NCBI RefSeq assembly: GCF_002775205.1
Contig: NC_036456.1
Coordinates: forward strand, 23,184,968 to 23,248,967
Length of the DNA: 64,000 nucleotides
Direction of reading: 5' to 3'
Source of the DNA: Xiphophorus maculatus
Taxonomy: Eukaryota; Chordata; Actinopteri; Cyprinodontiformes; Poeciliidae
In this document: piece by piece, positions 25,033-35,588 of the stretch
Layout of the letters: every line of letters begins with the position of its first letter
Position numbering within the stretch: the stretch's first letter is position 1
The notes under the pieces: model-generated
Database searches by the model: none
The model's input: the letters and a program-made list of their open reading frames with translations, nothing else
What the model was told of the DNA's origin: nothing
Made by a program: the position numbers and the translations under genes

Positions 25033-27510
25033 ATGTCAGCAGCTGGTCTCTGTCAGTTTTTCTTCAGCCGTTCAGGATTTTGGACTTTTATCTTCGTCGT
25101 GGTTTTGGTCTGGACGCCTGTTAAAGGTAAACGCTGCTGCTTTTCTCCTCAACTTACGTTAAACTGTTACTAAGCAACCAGGAAACGTTTTCATTCAAAC
25201 TGAGTGAAACGGTTGCTGAACTCATTCATTGTTTCTCTAAACAGCGAACTATGAAAGACTCGGCTGCTTTCAGACGGTCTGACTGTCTCTGTTTTATATT
25301 TAAGTTACTTATTTGTGTCTTTGTTTTCCTCTGACCTCATTTCTACTGTTTATACTTATTTTATTAAATATAAAACTCACGTACAGACTTCGTCTAAAGT
25401 ACTACATCTACCGTCATGCACTGCTGCTTTCTGACAGTTCAAATTGTTTCACATTGGTTGACTAAATTAGTCTTCAAATCTGAATCTAAATTCATAAGCT
25501 TTGTTGAAGAGATTAAAATTATTTTTTTTAAACCGCTATTCATTGATATTAAAACGTATCCGCCGGTTGTCCCATAATAATTGTTCTGACTTTATTTGGA
25601 AGAGATGCTTTAAATTATTTAATGTTTACTCTTGATATTCACGGTGAGTCAGCATGAGCCCACCACCACAATGACTCATTAACTCACATGACCGAAATGT
25701 CACATTAATCAACATGAACATAGAGCTTAGTCATAATGAAACGTGGGCGTGACATCGTGTCTTAAATAAAAATAATATTTTTTTTATACCAGGTTCAATA
25801 TCATTTTAATTTTTCTTGCTCTGTTCTCTTTTTTTTTTAAAAAGAAATCACAGAAAAATATTTTCAGCAAGTGGCTTTTATTTCAATCATCCCTGATGAG
25901 TTGCACCTCAATTTATTTAAAGCTGGGCTTTAAATACATTTTAAAGCCTTCCCTAGAGGGGAAGCTAATGGAGAACAGAATTAATTTAATGATTTAAATG
26001 AAAAAATCACTAAAATAATCAGTTGTTGATTCAGGTGAGAGCAAATGGAGCATAACGATTCATCACTGCTTATCTCTCCCTGACAGGGATCAGAAATCAC
26101 CCAGTAATATTTTCCTTTTTCCACTTGTTTGCTTTCGTTTGACTAAAATGATAAATGGGACATTCTGGCAGCTGCTTATATTACATCTGGAAAGGGAGAT
26201 TTTTGGATGTTTAAAGGGAAACTTGTGAGATGTAGCCTTAGATAAAGTCCTCCAATACAAACCGATTCATGTAAATGTATTAGATAAAAGAATGCTGGCA
26301 TATTTTTTATTTTTATTTTTGTTTCATTATTGTACAGTTTTTATTTCTAACATTCAATTGTGTTTGAAATGTAAATATATTTTCTGGAGGAAACCTGGTA
26401 GAAACCCAACCCTCCACAGATGGATTGTGTTTCTGTCTGTGGGTTTTTCCACTCTTGGGGAAACTACCCTGAAGTTTCAGGGTTTTACTTTAGTTTCATA
26501 ATCATATTTATGAAACCTAATAAAATCTTCCCTGTGCTTCCAGGTGGCCTCCATCTGATTGGTTCGTCTCAGCCAATCGTAGCTGCTCCTGGAGATGACG
26601 TCGTCCTCCCGTGTCGGGTGGATCCCGAGTGGGACGCCGTGGGGAAGACGGTGGAGTGGTCCCGACCGGACCTGAGGCCGTCCGGCCCTCAGAAGCGTGT
26701 GGAGTACGTGTTCGTGTACCGCTTCAGGAAGACGGACCGAGACATGATGATGGACACGTACATCCAGAGGACGTCTCTGTCCCAGGACGGCCTGAGGCGA
26801 GGAGACGTGTCTCTGACCATCAGGAACGTCAGCCTGCAGGACCACGGCAGGTTCCGATGTTTCATCCCCCGCCTCAGGATAGAAGCAGAACTTCTGCTTG
26901 TTGTTGGTGAGAAACGGGTCCAAACTGCAGGTTCTGATCCGGATCTGTTGGGGTTTTTCTAATCAGTCCTGTTATTGTTGCTGTTTCAGATCCAGACTTT
27001 GTTTCAACAACGACAACAGAGTCGGTTCATCCCAGAAACCTCATCAGTCCGACGCCACAGGAGGAAACCGTGACGAACGGTGAGTCAGCGGGTCCAAACT
27101 CTGATGCTTCAGATTCTGAGAATAAACCAAGTTTTACTTTGTTTTGAGGTTTTCTGACATTTTTCTTCTTTTATTTCAGGTCGTCGGTCCAGGATGTTTC
27201 TTGTTTTTCCCGTTTGTCTCTTCATCATTTCTCTGAGTTCACTTTTCATCTTCAGCTTGAAAAATTGTTCCAAAACCACAAAGTAAGTCAGAAATAATTA
27301 AAACACATCAGCGCTTCTTTCTCATAGTCAGATGATTAATCAAAAAATAAACCTGTTACAGATTTCAACAGAACCCCCTGAGAGCCTCTGCCTTGCAGTT
27401 TTGTTGCTTTGCTCAAGAGCAGACCTGTGTTGATGTGGAGAAAAACTCCATCCAGTCTCTCATTGCGACTCCTGATCAACTGCAGCGTCATGGAAACTGT
27501 GGAGGCTGAG
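25033..27510 (+). CDS. Ig1: V-set butyrophilin/MOG-like receptor
   Basis: Exons by splice site and phase: leader 25033-25126 (hydrophobic, GFWTFIFVVVLVWTPVKG), V-set domain 26544-26906, stalk 26990-27079 and transmembrane 27180-27282. The first three junctions are phase 1. The V domain has C55 and C137, an EWSRPDL strand and SLTIRNVSLQDHGRFRC; the usual DxGxYxC tyrosine is Phe. A Thr-rich stalk (FVSTTTTESVH) and a helix (MFLVFPVCLFIISLSSLFIF) follow. This is a single-V B7/butyrophilin-like surface protein; the ligand is unknown. The tail is unsure. The TM exon ends in phase 2, and an acceptor at 27360-27361 (KFQQNPLRAS..., stop about 27510) or at 27396-27397 (NFVALLKSRP..., open to 27543) would both work. 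A LINE relic begins about 300 bp downstream. Confidence 0.8.
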
Positions 27511-27573
27511 TCGATCAGTCTGAGGCGTATTGATGAAACCAGGTGAGTCTGACTCATCAGTATCAGATGTCAG

Positions 27574-27642
27574 ACCATGATGTCATATGATGGTAGACCA
27601 TGATGTCATATGATGTCACACCATGATGTCATATGATGGTAG
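27574..27642. repeat. 23-bp tandem repeat, three copies
   Basis: Unit ACCATGATGTCATATGATGG plus three bases (TAG), repeated three times; the middle copy ends TCAC in place of GTAG. Confidence 0.9.
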
Positions 27643-27819
27643 AGGCAGCAGGTGATGCTCTAATAAAACGCTCTTTGTTTGACTCTGGACTTTTTCTTTT
27701 GTTCTCCTGAAGGTTCTCCATAAAGCAGCTCTCAGACTGCAGGAATCCTACAAACTTTCAGATAAACATGAGGAAATGTTCTGAATTGATCCAACAAGGA
27801 GAAGCTCGTCTGTTGGCTG

Positions 27820-28690
27820 AACTGTGTCTGTGCAGAGCAGCTCTGGGATTCTGCAGAACCTCTTCAACCATATCCTGAGCCAAGAAAAGGCTCCACTGTT
27901 CTGGAAGACATCCTGTCTGGTTCCAGTTCCAAAGAAAACTCAACCACCACAGACCTGCTGCCCTGACATCCCACAGCATGGAGGTTCTGGAGAGACTCCT
28001 GTTGGCCCACCTGAGTAAGCAGACAAGCTCATATCAAGACCCTGTGCAGTTTGCTTATCGCCATGGAAATGGAGGTTGCCATCATACACCTGCTTCAACA
28101 AACTTTGTGTCATCCAGACAAAGTGAGGATCGTGTTCTCTGATTTTTCCAGTCCATTTAAGACGATTCAGTCTGAGCTGCTCTGTGAGAAACTCCAGAAG
28201 ATACAAGTGGATCACCTGGATCTACCTGACGGACAGACAGACCACCGTTTGTGAGACTAAAGGACTTTGTGTCTAACCAGGTGGTCAGCAACATATTAGC
28301 ACCACAGGGCTCTGTGCTCTCACCATTCCTTTTCACTCTGTACACTTCAGACTTCCAGCACAAGTCCAACATCTACAGAAATACTCAGATGAGTCTGAGT
28401 TGTTGGGTGAATCAGAGATGGACAGGAGGCTGGAGGTGATCATGCAAAGAAGAATTCTTGATAAAATCAAGAAAATGATGGACAATCCTGACCATCCTCT
28501 TCATGAAACTGTCTTGGGAAGGTAGAGTATCTTCAGTCAGAGGCTTCTTTAGATTCAGTGCCGTACAGACTGCTACAGAAGATCTTTCCATCTGCAATAA
28601 TTGAAGAATTAACGAGCTACAACATTTAACTTTCCTTTGGGATTGATAAAGTATTTTTGAATCTCAATTTTTTAGGATTTTAACTTATTG
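27820..28690 (+). pseudogene. CR1/L2-type LINE reverse transcriptase, frameshifted relic with 3' tail
   Basis: Broken frames give LFNHILSQEKAPLFWKTSCL with VPVPKK, then QDPVQFAYRHG, KVRIVFSDFSSPFKTIQSEL, and APQGSVLSPFLFTLYTSDF. In this order they are conserved reverse-transcriptase blocks of fish LINEs. Frame changes occur between them and the FADD box is missing. The 3' end (CCTTTGGGATTGATAAAGTA at about 28636) is the usual tail of this retrotransposon group. The element is 5' truncated and dead. Confidence 0.85.
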
Positions 28691-30669
28691 TACTTCTGTT
28701 TAACATCACCATGTATGATCTGGTATCATCTTTCATTTTAATGTTTTTCATTTATTTTGGACTCTGCTGTTTAAACACATGTTGCATCTTTTAAACATGA
28801 AGCTCAAACATTTGTTAAAGATCTGTAGACCAGATCAAGCTGTGAAACGTTAGGAAATATTTTAAATGTGTGTGGAAAAACAAACAGTGATATAGAACTA
28901 TTTTTCATTAATGCACCAACACTGTATTTACACTAATTTTGTTATCTGTGTCTTAATGTTACACTAAACAGTAAATCAAATCCTCAATGTGAAAAGATAA
29001 AAGTCTGAGTTGTTTTCCTTGTAGTTGACCTGCTGTGGTTACATGATGGACTGACATTTATTTTCCAGTCACTTCCTGGAGACGTTTTAGAGAAATGCTG
29101 TTAAACTCTGGAGATTTTAATCCTGCTGGATTATATGAATTTTTTTAAGCTGTAATTTATTTTGCCACTTAGACACTTAAAGCTAAATTGGGACTAAATG
29201 ATTCTCAGTTTTAGCTGATTAAAACCTTATTAAGCTAATAAATTAAACATAAAGCTGTAAATGTTTCTGACTTGAATATTTATTTTTTTCTATATTTTGT
29301 AATAAAGTGAACTCTGAAGTACCGTGTTTCAGATTTCTTTAAATATATTTGCGTTTTCTTCTGTCGCTCTGAATTGGCGCCTCTGATTTTAAATAGAGGT
29401 GACCTCTGACCTCTGATCAGAACATAAACATGTTTCTTTGCTGTGATCCAAACGTCCATGAAAGATTTCATGATCTACAGTTTTCATGGCTTCCTGAAGG
29501 TTCCACTTGGAGTTAAAGGTCTGGACTTTAACTAGGCCATCCAAACTGAGAACTTTTTCTTGTCTACCTGAATAAACTTTTGCTTCTTTTTCCTTTGAAA
29601 TCCAATGAATCAGAATGTTTTCTGGAAACTTACTGTGGTTTTAATTCTGGTGAACTTTGAACCCCCCTCCAGTTCTCTCCTTTGTCTCACGTCAGATCAA
29701 ACCTTCAGGCGACGGGTAGAAACAGATCCCAGTAGATCAGTTATCTGCCGGGAATCACCTGAGACAACAACAGGCCTTCTCATGTTCAGTCAAATCCTGA
29801 TGAGTTTCAGCTCCAGGAAATTAAACCGTTTCTTTTACTTTCTGGTTCTAAAATAAAACCCAAAGGGGAAATCCAATCGAAGTGGAAAATCTTAGTTTTT
29901 ATGGAAATCAGCGCCGTTATGACAAATTAAAACCAAGAATAACAAAGAAATTGGTTGTGAATTTCCAAAACATCCTGAAGGTGTAAAATTTTCAGACCAA
30001 GTTATTATAATAAATGAGTTATTGTCTGACTAAAGTTTTATTGGGATTAAATGAGCTGTCAGAATTTATTCTGTAATCTTTAATCAACTTTCAGTCTAAG
30101 GCTGTTGGGAAATCTTAATAACTGATTTCCTCATAAAAGTTAATAAATTTTAACTTCCAAACATATTAATAGTGTTGAGATAATGAATGTTATCACATTT
30201 ATAATGTCAGTTTCACATTATGTGTGTCCAGAAAACCCCTGAATTTCTAGATCCCTTTCAAAACAAATTGACTAATAATTAAATACTTGCATCATTAATA
30301 GTTTTACTTTCTCTGTTTATTTTTATAGTCAGAATCTCCCTGGACGTCTAACAGAAACCATAAACAAGCTGTTGGGTTACGGTTGTGAATAACATCATAA
30401 ATATAATACTGATTTATTGTTTTCCTCATTTGTACGTTTTGTTCGTAAATGCAGCTCTAAACCAAAAGCACTGATTTGTTTTAATATTGGCTTTGGCTGC
30501 TTAGTTTGAAGCAAATTCTGTTTAAATGTCAGATAAAGCAACTTTTGCTGCCATCTAGTGAACTTTCTCTTTCACTTCTCCTATCATGGATGATCTGCTT
30601 TCCCTTCACTTTCCCTCTCACCAAAGTTTCATTTAGACATCCAGGACTGGACTTGACTGCATTTTGTTA

Positions 30670-30671
<2 letters not shown>
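28691..30671. other. Intergenic, between the LINE relic and the CA microsatellite
   Basis: No gene is recognised. A frame at 29605-29856 has no known motif. Positions 29516-29580 carry a Tc1-related fragment, listed separately. Confidence 0.4.
29516..29580 (-). mobile_element. Fragment of a Tc1-like dispersed repeat
   Basis: GGTCTGGACTTTAACTAGGC is the reverse complement of a word also seen at 62633-62656 (GGTCTAGTCAAAGTCCAGAC). A similar fragment is at 51249-51285. In the forward sense it reads W.SQSPDL, the conserved transposase motif preceding NPIE in Tc1-like elements. Only a short scrap remains. Confidence 0.4.
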
Positions 30672-30705
<34 letters not shown>

Positions 30706-30734
30706 ACAGACACACACGCACACACACACACACA
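30672..30734. repeat. (CA)n microsatellite
   Basis: About 63 bases of CA with a few interruptions (CCCACAG, CG). Confidence 0.95.
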
Positions 30735-30960
30735 TGCTTGCGTGGCTATCTTTGTAGGGACTTTCCATTGACTTCCATTCATTTCTACAGCCTAACCCTT
30801 ATCCTAACCCTAACCTTTCCCATTACTCGTATATTCCCGACTCTAAACTTTATGAAAAACTGATTTAAATCTTACCTCTAAACTTATCTCCTAAACCTAA
30901 ACAAAAGGTTCCACCATGTTATGATCAGGCGTTTGTCCCAGTAACACCCATAGGTCTTCA
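30735..30960. repeat. Dispersed teleost repeat following the CA run
   Basis: TGTAGGGACTTTCCATTGAC, then TTCCATTCATTTCTACAGCC and CCTAACCC-rich text, forms a repeat known to me from many fish genomes next to CA runs. Its class is uncertain. Confidence 0.5.
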
Positions 30961-31081
30961 GAATGTTAGATTTATATCGTAAATTTTATATTTAGGCCTT
31001 TTCTGGCATATTTACCGACATTCTGGAGACCTCTATCAGTTTGAATATGCCAGTCGTCCCATAGATAATATTATTTTACAA

Positions 31082-31294
31082 GTGAAACACTCCATTCTGT
31101 CACTTGTGGATAAGCAAACCCGTCTCCAGATACTTTTCACTGATTGTAGCTCAGCCTTTGTATCGGCCAGCTGGCTGATAAACACGGAGAGTCAGACACA
31201 CAGACCTTTCATGGTGAACCTGATGAAAACAGACCCAGTAGAGCTTCTGCAGCTGGTGAATCATGCTGTCTGGAAAACTTCACAAAGGAGATGA
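31082..31294 (+). pseudogene. Short LINE reverse-transcriptase relic
   Basis: The frame contains SLVDKQTRLQILFTDCSSAF, matching the 'LD....RxLFxDFSSAF' block of fish LINE reverse transcriptases. It carries no other RT block, so it is a fragment. Other explanations are possible because only one motif is seen. Confidence 0.5.
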
Positions 31295-32545
31295 CATCAT
31301 GAGGAAAGAGCATTGTGTGGAAGAACTGACAGGCATCCAGACATCAGCCAGGAAGTTACAGAGGATTATTAACTGAATAAGAAAACAAGGCCCAGTTTGT
31401 CATAAAGCTTCGCACAATTAGCACAACACCTCAGCCGAAGCTCTGAAAACACGTCGTCTCATTTGGTTTGAGTCAAGTCAAAACTATTTTATTTATATCG
31501 TACTTTTTAACAAGGCACTTCCAAGAGCTTTAATCATAATAACATCATAGAGTCAATATGAACCAATCAATAAACTGAATGTTCCTATGAAGGTTTGTTC
31601 ATAATTCCTTGTAGTTACAGGTTCCCCAAGAGCGCAGCCCGCCGCCCCACCCAGCAGCAGGTCACCATTTCAGAGCTTTACCACCACTGAGCCGCCGCAC
31701 TTTTAATCAAGCCAGAAATATGATATGATCTGGGATGATAAGGAGATTCTGGCTGCAGCTGTTTGAACAGGAAACAGGCGGAGCGCCTGTTCAGTCTGTT
31801 TACAGCAACAAACTGCAAGCTGTTAGCCGCAGAAGCTAAAGACTGCGACATTAAAGTTGATAACTGAAAGCCTGTTTCGTTCTCTGCAACTCTATTCGAT
31901 ATAGTGCCTGGACTTTAATAATAGCTTAGGGTGATGATTTTAAGTTATATTTCTGTCTAAGTTACTATTTTTATTAAAGTAATTATGTCAAATATTAATA
32001 GATAACACTTTCTACACTTCAACAGCACAGCAGGAAGGAGGTCCAGTCCAAAGTGACAGAGTTAAGTTTGGGTTCTTGTTCACAGATAATGAAAACACAG
32101 AGCAGGAGATCAATGTGTGGACTGAAGCGCCGTTAGCAGTGATGTACTGATCTGTCTTAGTGAAGAAATGTAACGTTAAATCATCATTTTTACCTTCATC
32201 TGTGGTCAAACACATGTAGATGCTTTGAGTAGTGACCAAAAGAATGAGATCATGAACATTTGGTTCCAAACAACCAGTTCAAACACAAAGCATGAATGAA
32301 GATGAAGTATTATTTTGAGAAAATAATGTTTATTGAATAATTTTCTGATTTAGAAATCAATGACCTTATGTGAAAATGATTCTTTATAACTATTTTGGGA
32401 TACCAATGTTGCGGCGTAAAAGGACAAATATAAACTAGGTTGGGATGTTGCAACAATCTATTTTAAGTCTTACTGTAAAAACCTTAAATAGCGACACTAG
32501 TTTTTATTAGCTCCAGTGGTTTGCTAAGGCTGACCACACACAGGT
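31295..32545. other. Intergenic with degraded repeats
   Basis: Around 31475-31560 is a decayed 'CTATTTTATTTATAT...' motif common in fish dispersed repeats. A short palindrome (ACAGGCGGAGCGCCTGT, about 31776-31792) is present. No gene is recognised. Confidence 0.35.
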
Positions 32546-32547
32546 AA

Positions 32548-32790
32548 ATAGACTGAACATGTATGGAGCTTTTCCAATCATTTTGCCACTCAAAACGCTT
32601 TACACTGGAGTCACATTTACCCACAAACACACACACATTTATACACCAATCAATAGGTAACTTGGGGTTCATTCAGTGCCTTGCCCAGGGGCACATCGAC
32701 ACAAGACAGGAGGAAGCTGAAATCAAACCTACAACCTTCCAGTTACAAGACGACTGCTCAACCCCACAGACAAATGGACATAGGGATCTA
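32548..32790 (-). mobile_element. tRNA-derived SINE, reverse orientation
   Basis: On the minus strand the order is TTGAGCAGTCGTCTTGTAAC, a B-box-like AGGTTTGATTTC (32719-32730 on plus), GTGCCCCTGGGCAAGGCACT, a GT-rich middle, and GTAAAGCGTTTTGAGTGGC. This order is that of a widespread teleost tRNA-related SINE. It is diverged and has no long A tail. Confidence 0.65.
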
Positions 32791-33087
32791 TATTTAGCAT
32801 CAATAGTTACCTTAGTTTAGCACAAGCAACAATTATTTAATTAGCTGATATTTTATTGGCTAAATCACACATAAGTCTGTTATTTTTTGTTTGTGAATAA
32901 AATCAAGAGTCTAAACCAACCAAAACAGCTAAAAAGTTAAAGCTCTTCTCTTTTTTTGGTTCTGTAACGGAGTCATTATCTGATCTCTGTTGTAACTCTC
33001 AGTAATTCTCCACATCCTGGAAAAACAAGCAGGTTTAGGCAGGTCTAAGAAAAACCTTACAGCTCTTCCTGGGAACGGAGGTGTGAC

Positions 33088-33099
33088 GTTTTCCCTTTC
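33088..33099 (-). promoter_or_regulatory. ISRE-like site upstream of TRIM2
   Basis: On the minus strand this reads GAAAGGGAAAAC, matching the GAAANNGAAA core of the interferon-stimulated response element. It is about 85-96 bases upstream of the TRIM2 start. Confidence 0.6.
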
Positions 33100-33143
33100 G
33101 CTGTATCCTGTAAATACGTCTCTGTTCCCTCCTCCTCAGACGA

Positions 33144-33155
33144 GAAATTGAAACT
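33144..33155 (+). promoter_or_regulatory. Perfect ISRE immediately upstream of TRIM2
   Basis: GAAATTGAAACT matches the ISRE consensus GAAANNGAAACT at every fixed base. It lies 29-40 bases before the TRIM2 ATG, so it may fall in the 5' UTR or the core promoter. Confidence 0.65.
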
Positions 33156-33183
33156 GATCCAGTCATTGTTACTGAGAGCTGAA

Positions 33184-34623
33184 ATGGAGAACAGAGGACT
33201 TCAGTTAGACCAAAGTAACTTCTCCTGTTCGATCTGTTTGGATCTATTGAAGGATCCGGTGACTATTCCCTGTGGACACAGTTACTGTATGGACTGTATT
33301 AAAACACACTGGGATGAAGAAGATCAGAGGAAAATCCACAGCTGCCCTCAGTGCAGGAAAGAGTTCATACCAAGGCCTGAACTGGAGAAGAACTTCATGT
33401 TTGCTGCTTTAGTGGAGGATCTGAAGAAGACTGGACTCCAAGCTGACCACTGCGCTCGTCATGATGACAGGATGAAGATCTTCTGCACTATGGATGAACA
33501 TAAAGACCATGAAACAGTCCCAGCTGCAGCAGAAAGAGATGAGAAGCAGAAGAAGCTCCAGGAGAGTCGACAACAAATCCATCAGAGAATCCAGGACCAA
33601 GAGAAAGATGTGAAGCTGCTTCAACAGGAGGTGGAGGCCATCAATGTCTCTGCTGATAAAGCAGTGGAGGACAGTGAGAAGATCTTCACTGAGATGATCT
33701 GTCTCCTCCAGAAAAGAAGCTCTGAGGTGAAGCAGCAGATCAGATCCCAGCAGGAAACTGAAGTGAGTCGAGTCAAAGATGTTCAGGAGAAGCTGGAGCA
33801 GGAGATCACTGAGCTGAAGAGGAAAGACGCTGAGCTGGAGCAGCTCTCACACACAGAGGATCACAACCAGTTTCTCCTCAACTACCCCTCACTGCCAGCA
33901 CTCAGTGAGTCTACACACTCATCCAGCATCAACATCCGTCCTCTGAGACACTTTGAGGACGTGACAGCAGCTGTGTCAGAGCTCAGAGACATAATGCAGG
34001 ACATCCTGAGAGAAACATGGACAAACATAGAACTGAAGGTCACTAATGTGGATGTTTTACTGGCAGAACCAAAGACCAGAGATGGACTCTTACATCATTC
34101 AAAAGAGATCACTCTGGATCCAAACACAGCAAACTGGAATCTGTTTCTATCTGAGGGGAACCAAAAAGTAATAAGGGTGATGCAGCAACAGTCTTATCCT
34201 GATCATCCAGACAGATTCACTGATTATAAGCAGGTCCTGAGCAGGGAGAGTCTGACTGGACGTTGTTACTGGGAGGTGGAGTGGACTGGGAGAGGAGTTG
34301 GAGTAGCAGTTTCATACAAGAGCATCAGAAGATCAGAAGGGTTTGGATTCAATGACAAATCTTGGTCTTTATATTGCACCAAAGATGGTAACACATTTTT
34401 TCTTGATGACATTGAAACTCCAGTACCAGGTCCAGTTTCCTCCAGAATAGGAGTGTACCTGGACCACAGAGCAGGTATTCTGTCTTTCTACAGCGTCTCT
34501 GAAACCATGACTCTCCTCCACAGAGTCCAGACCACATTCACTCAGCCTCTGTATGTTGGGATCTGTCTTTATAATGGATCCTCTGCTGAGCTGATTAAAC
34601 CTGAACAGCCATTGGTGGCCTGA
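33184..34623 (+). CDS. TRIM E3-ligase-like protein 2 (RING, remnant B-box 2, coiled coil, PRY-SPRY)
   Basis: Single coding exon of 479 codons. The ATG at 33184 gives MENRGLQLDQSNFSCSICLD, aligning with the other two TRIMs; the frame is open upstream but has no ATG. The RING is complete (C15, C18, C30, H32, C35, C38, C54, C57). The B-box-1 module of TRIM1/3 is absent. B-box 2 is reduced to C90, H93, C101, H106 and H109 (DHCARHDDRMKIFC, DEHKDH), missing the CxxC pair, so zinc binding there is doubtful. The coiled coil (about 119-240) is almost the same as in TRIM1 and TRIM3; PRY-SPRY spans about 300-479 and differs in its loops. Two ISREs upstream suggest interferon induction, so an antiviral E3-ligase-like effector is inferred. 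Confidence 0.93.
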   Translation: MENRGLQLDQSNFSCSICLDLLKDPVTIPCGHSYCMDCIKTHWDEEDQRKIHSCPQCRKEFIPRPELEKNFMFAALVEDLKKTGLQADHCARHDDRMKIFCTMDEHKDHETVPAAAERDEKQKKLQESRQQIHQRIQDQEKDVKLLQQEVEAINVSADKAVEDSEKIFTEMICLLQKRSSEVKQQIRSQQETEVSRVKDVQEKLEQEITELKRKDAELEQLSHTEDHNQFLLNYPSLPALSESTHSSSINIRPLRHFEDVTAAVSELRDIMQDILRETWTNIELKVTNVDVLLAEPKTRDGLLHHSKEITLDPNTANWNLFLSEGNQKVIRVMQQQSYPDHPDRFTDYKQVLSRESLTGRCYWEVEWTGRGVGVAVSYKSIRRSEGFGFNDKSWSLYCTKDGNTFFLDDIETPVPGPVSSRIGVYLDHRAGILSFYSVSETMTLLHRVQTTFTQPLYVGICLYNGSSAELIKPEQPLVA

Positions 34624-35588
34624 GGTCCAGTTCAGTTGCTTTTGTCTCCATCATTGTTGTCATTTCCTCACTGCTGAGAAATTTGTCATCTTGTTGTTTT
34701 GTTGGAGTTTGTTTGGGTGCTGCCCCTTCCTGTTTCTGTCCAGCCATGGAGCCGACCAAGCTTCACTTAAAATAATATCTATGTTTATTGAACATAGTGT
34801 ATAGAAAGTGTTTTAAGAGAATGTTCAAAAGTTAATGATGAAATTTGCTAAATCGACTGACTGTACTGATTGATTGACATTTATATTTATTGTTTTGTCA
34901 GATCATATTTTGTTGTTGTTGTTCAGATCCATGTAAAGATGATCTGATGTAAACTGTAATTATTAGCATTATCAACAAATCATTTTTTATTGGACAAAGA
35001 TCAAACTGTGTCAATAAAGTCGTTTTGTGACTCAGATTGTGGTTCTGTGTTTGTTTTTGTGCATTGATCAAGTTGATTCACTGTTTGAATATATAATGAG
35101 GATTTCATGTTTTATTACATTTTATTATCATGTGTCAGTAATAAAAGTTATTATTCAAAGGTAATTTTTAAACATTTCCAAATAGCAGAATCAGTTGTTG
35201 TTTTCAGATGAGAACAAAGTGAGTAATCAGAGTTTTTGTTGCTTCAGGCTGAGATTTGTTTTCTGTCTCCTGATGGCAGGAGTCCAGGATGGTCCTAAAA
35301 AGACCCAACAGAATCTACCGGGTTTTATATCTGTGTGAGGACGACAAGGCTGAGATAATACTGCGGAGAAACCTCAAGGTTGGCCACCAGATGGCGCCAA
35401 ATACCACAATGTTCCTCAGCAGGAAGAATCATGAACGCAGTTAAAGTTTTGTTTTTAAAAGATGGATTAAGCAAAAATATAAAATGTTTTCCACAGCTAG
35501 GATAACCCCAAACTAGATTTGAACATATTGGCACATAATCAGCGTTACTCTTTCTGCAAACTATTTACAATTGATAAAGTCTTTTATG
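34624..35588 (+). other. TRIM2 3' UTR and flank
   Basis: Shares GTTTGGGTGCTGCCCCTTCC with the TRIM1 3' flank. No further gene is recognised up to the transposon-like region at 35589. Confidence 0.45.
35013..35018 (+). terminator. Probable poly(A) signal of TRIM2
   Basis: AATAAA followed within 30 bases by a GT-rich stretch (GATTGTGGTTCTGTGTTTG), the standard arrangement for cleavage and polyadenylation, about 390 bases after the TRIM2 stop. Confidence 0.55.

Noticed and set aside
26477-26923. 148-residue antisense frame and 99-residue alternative sense frame over the Ig1 V exon (likewise 45715-46161)
   Set aside because: The V exon is unusually GC-rich and nearly identical in the copies, so spare frames stay open. 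The V-set frame has the domain residues, splice sites and phase.
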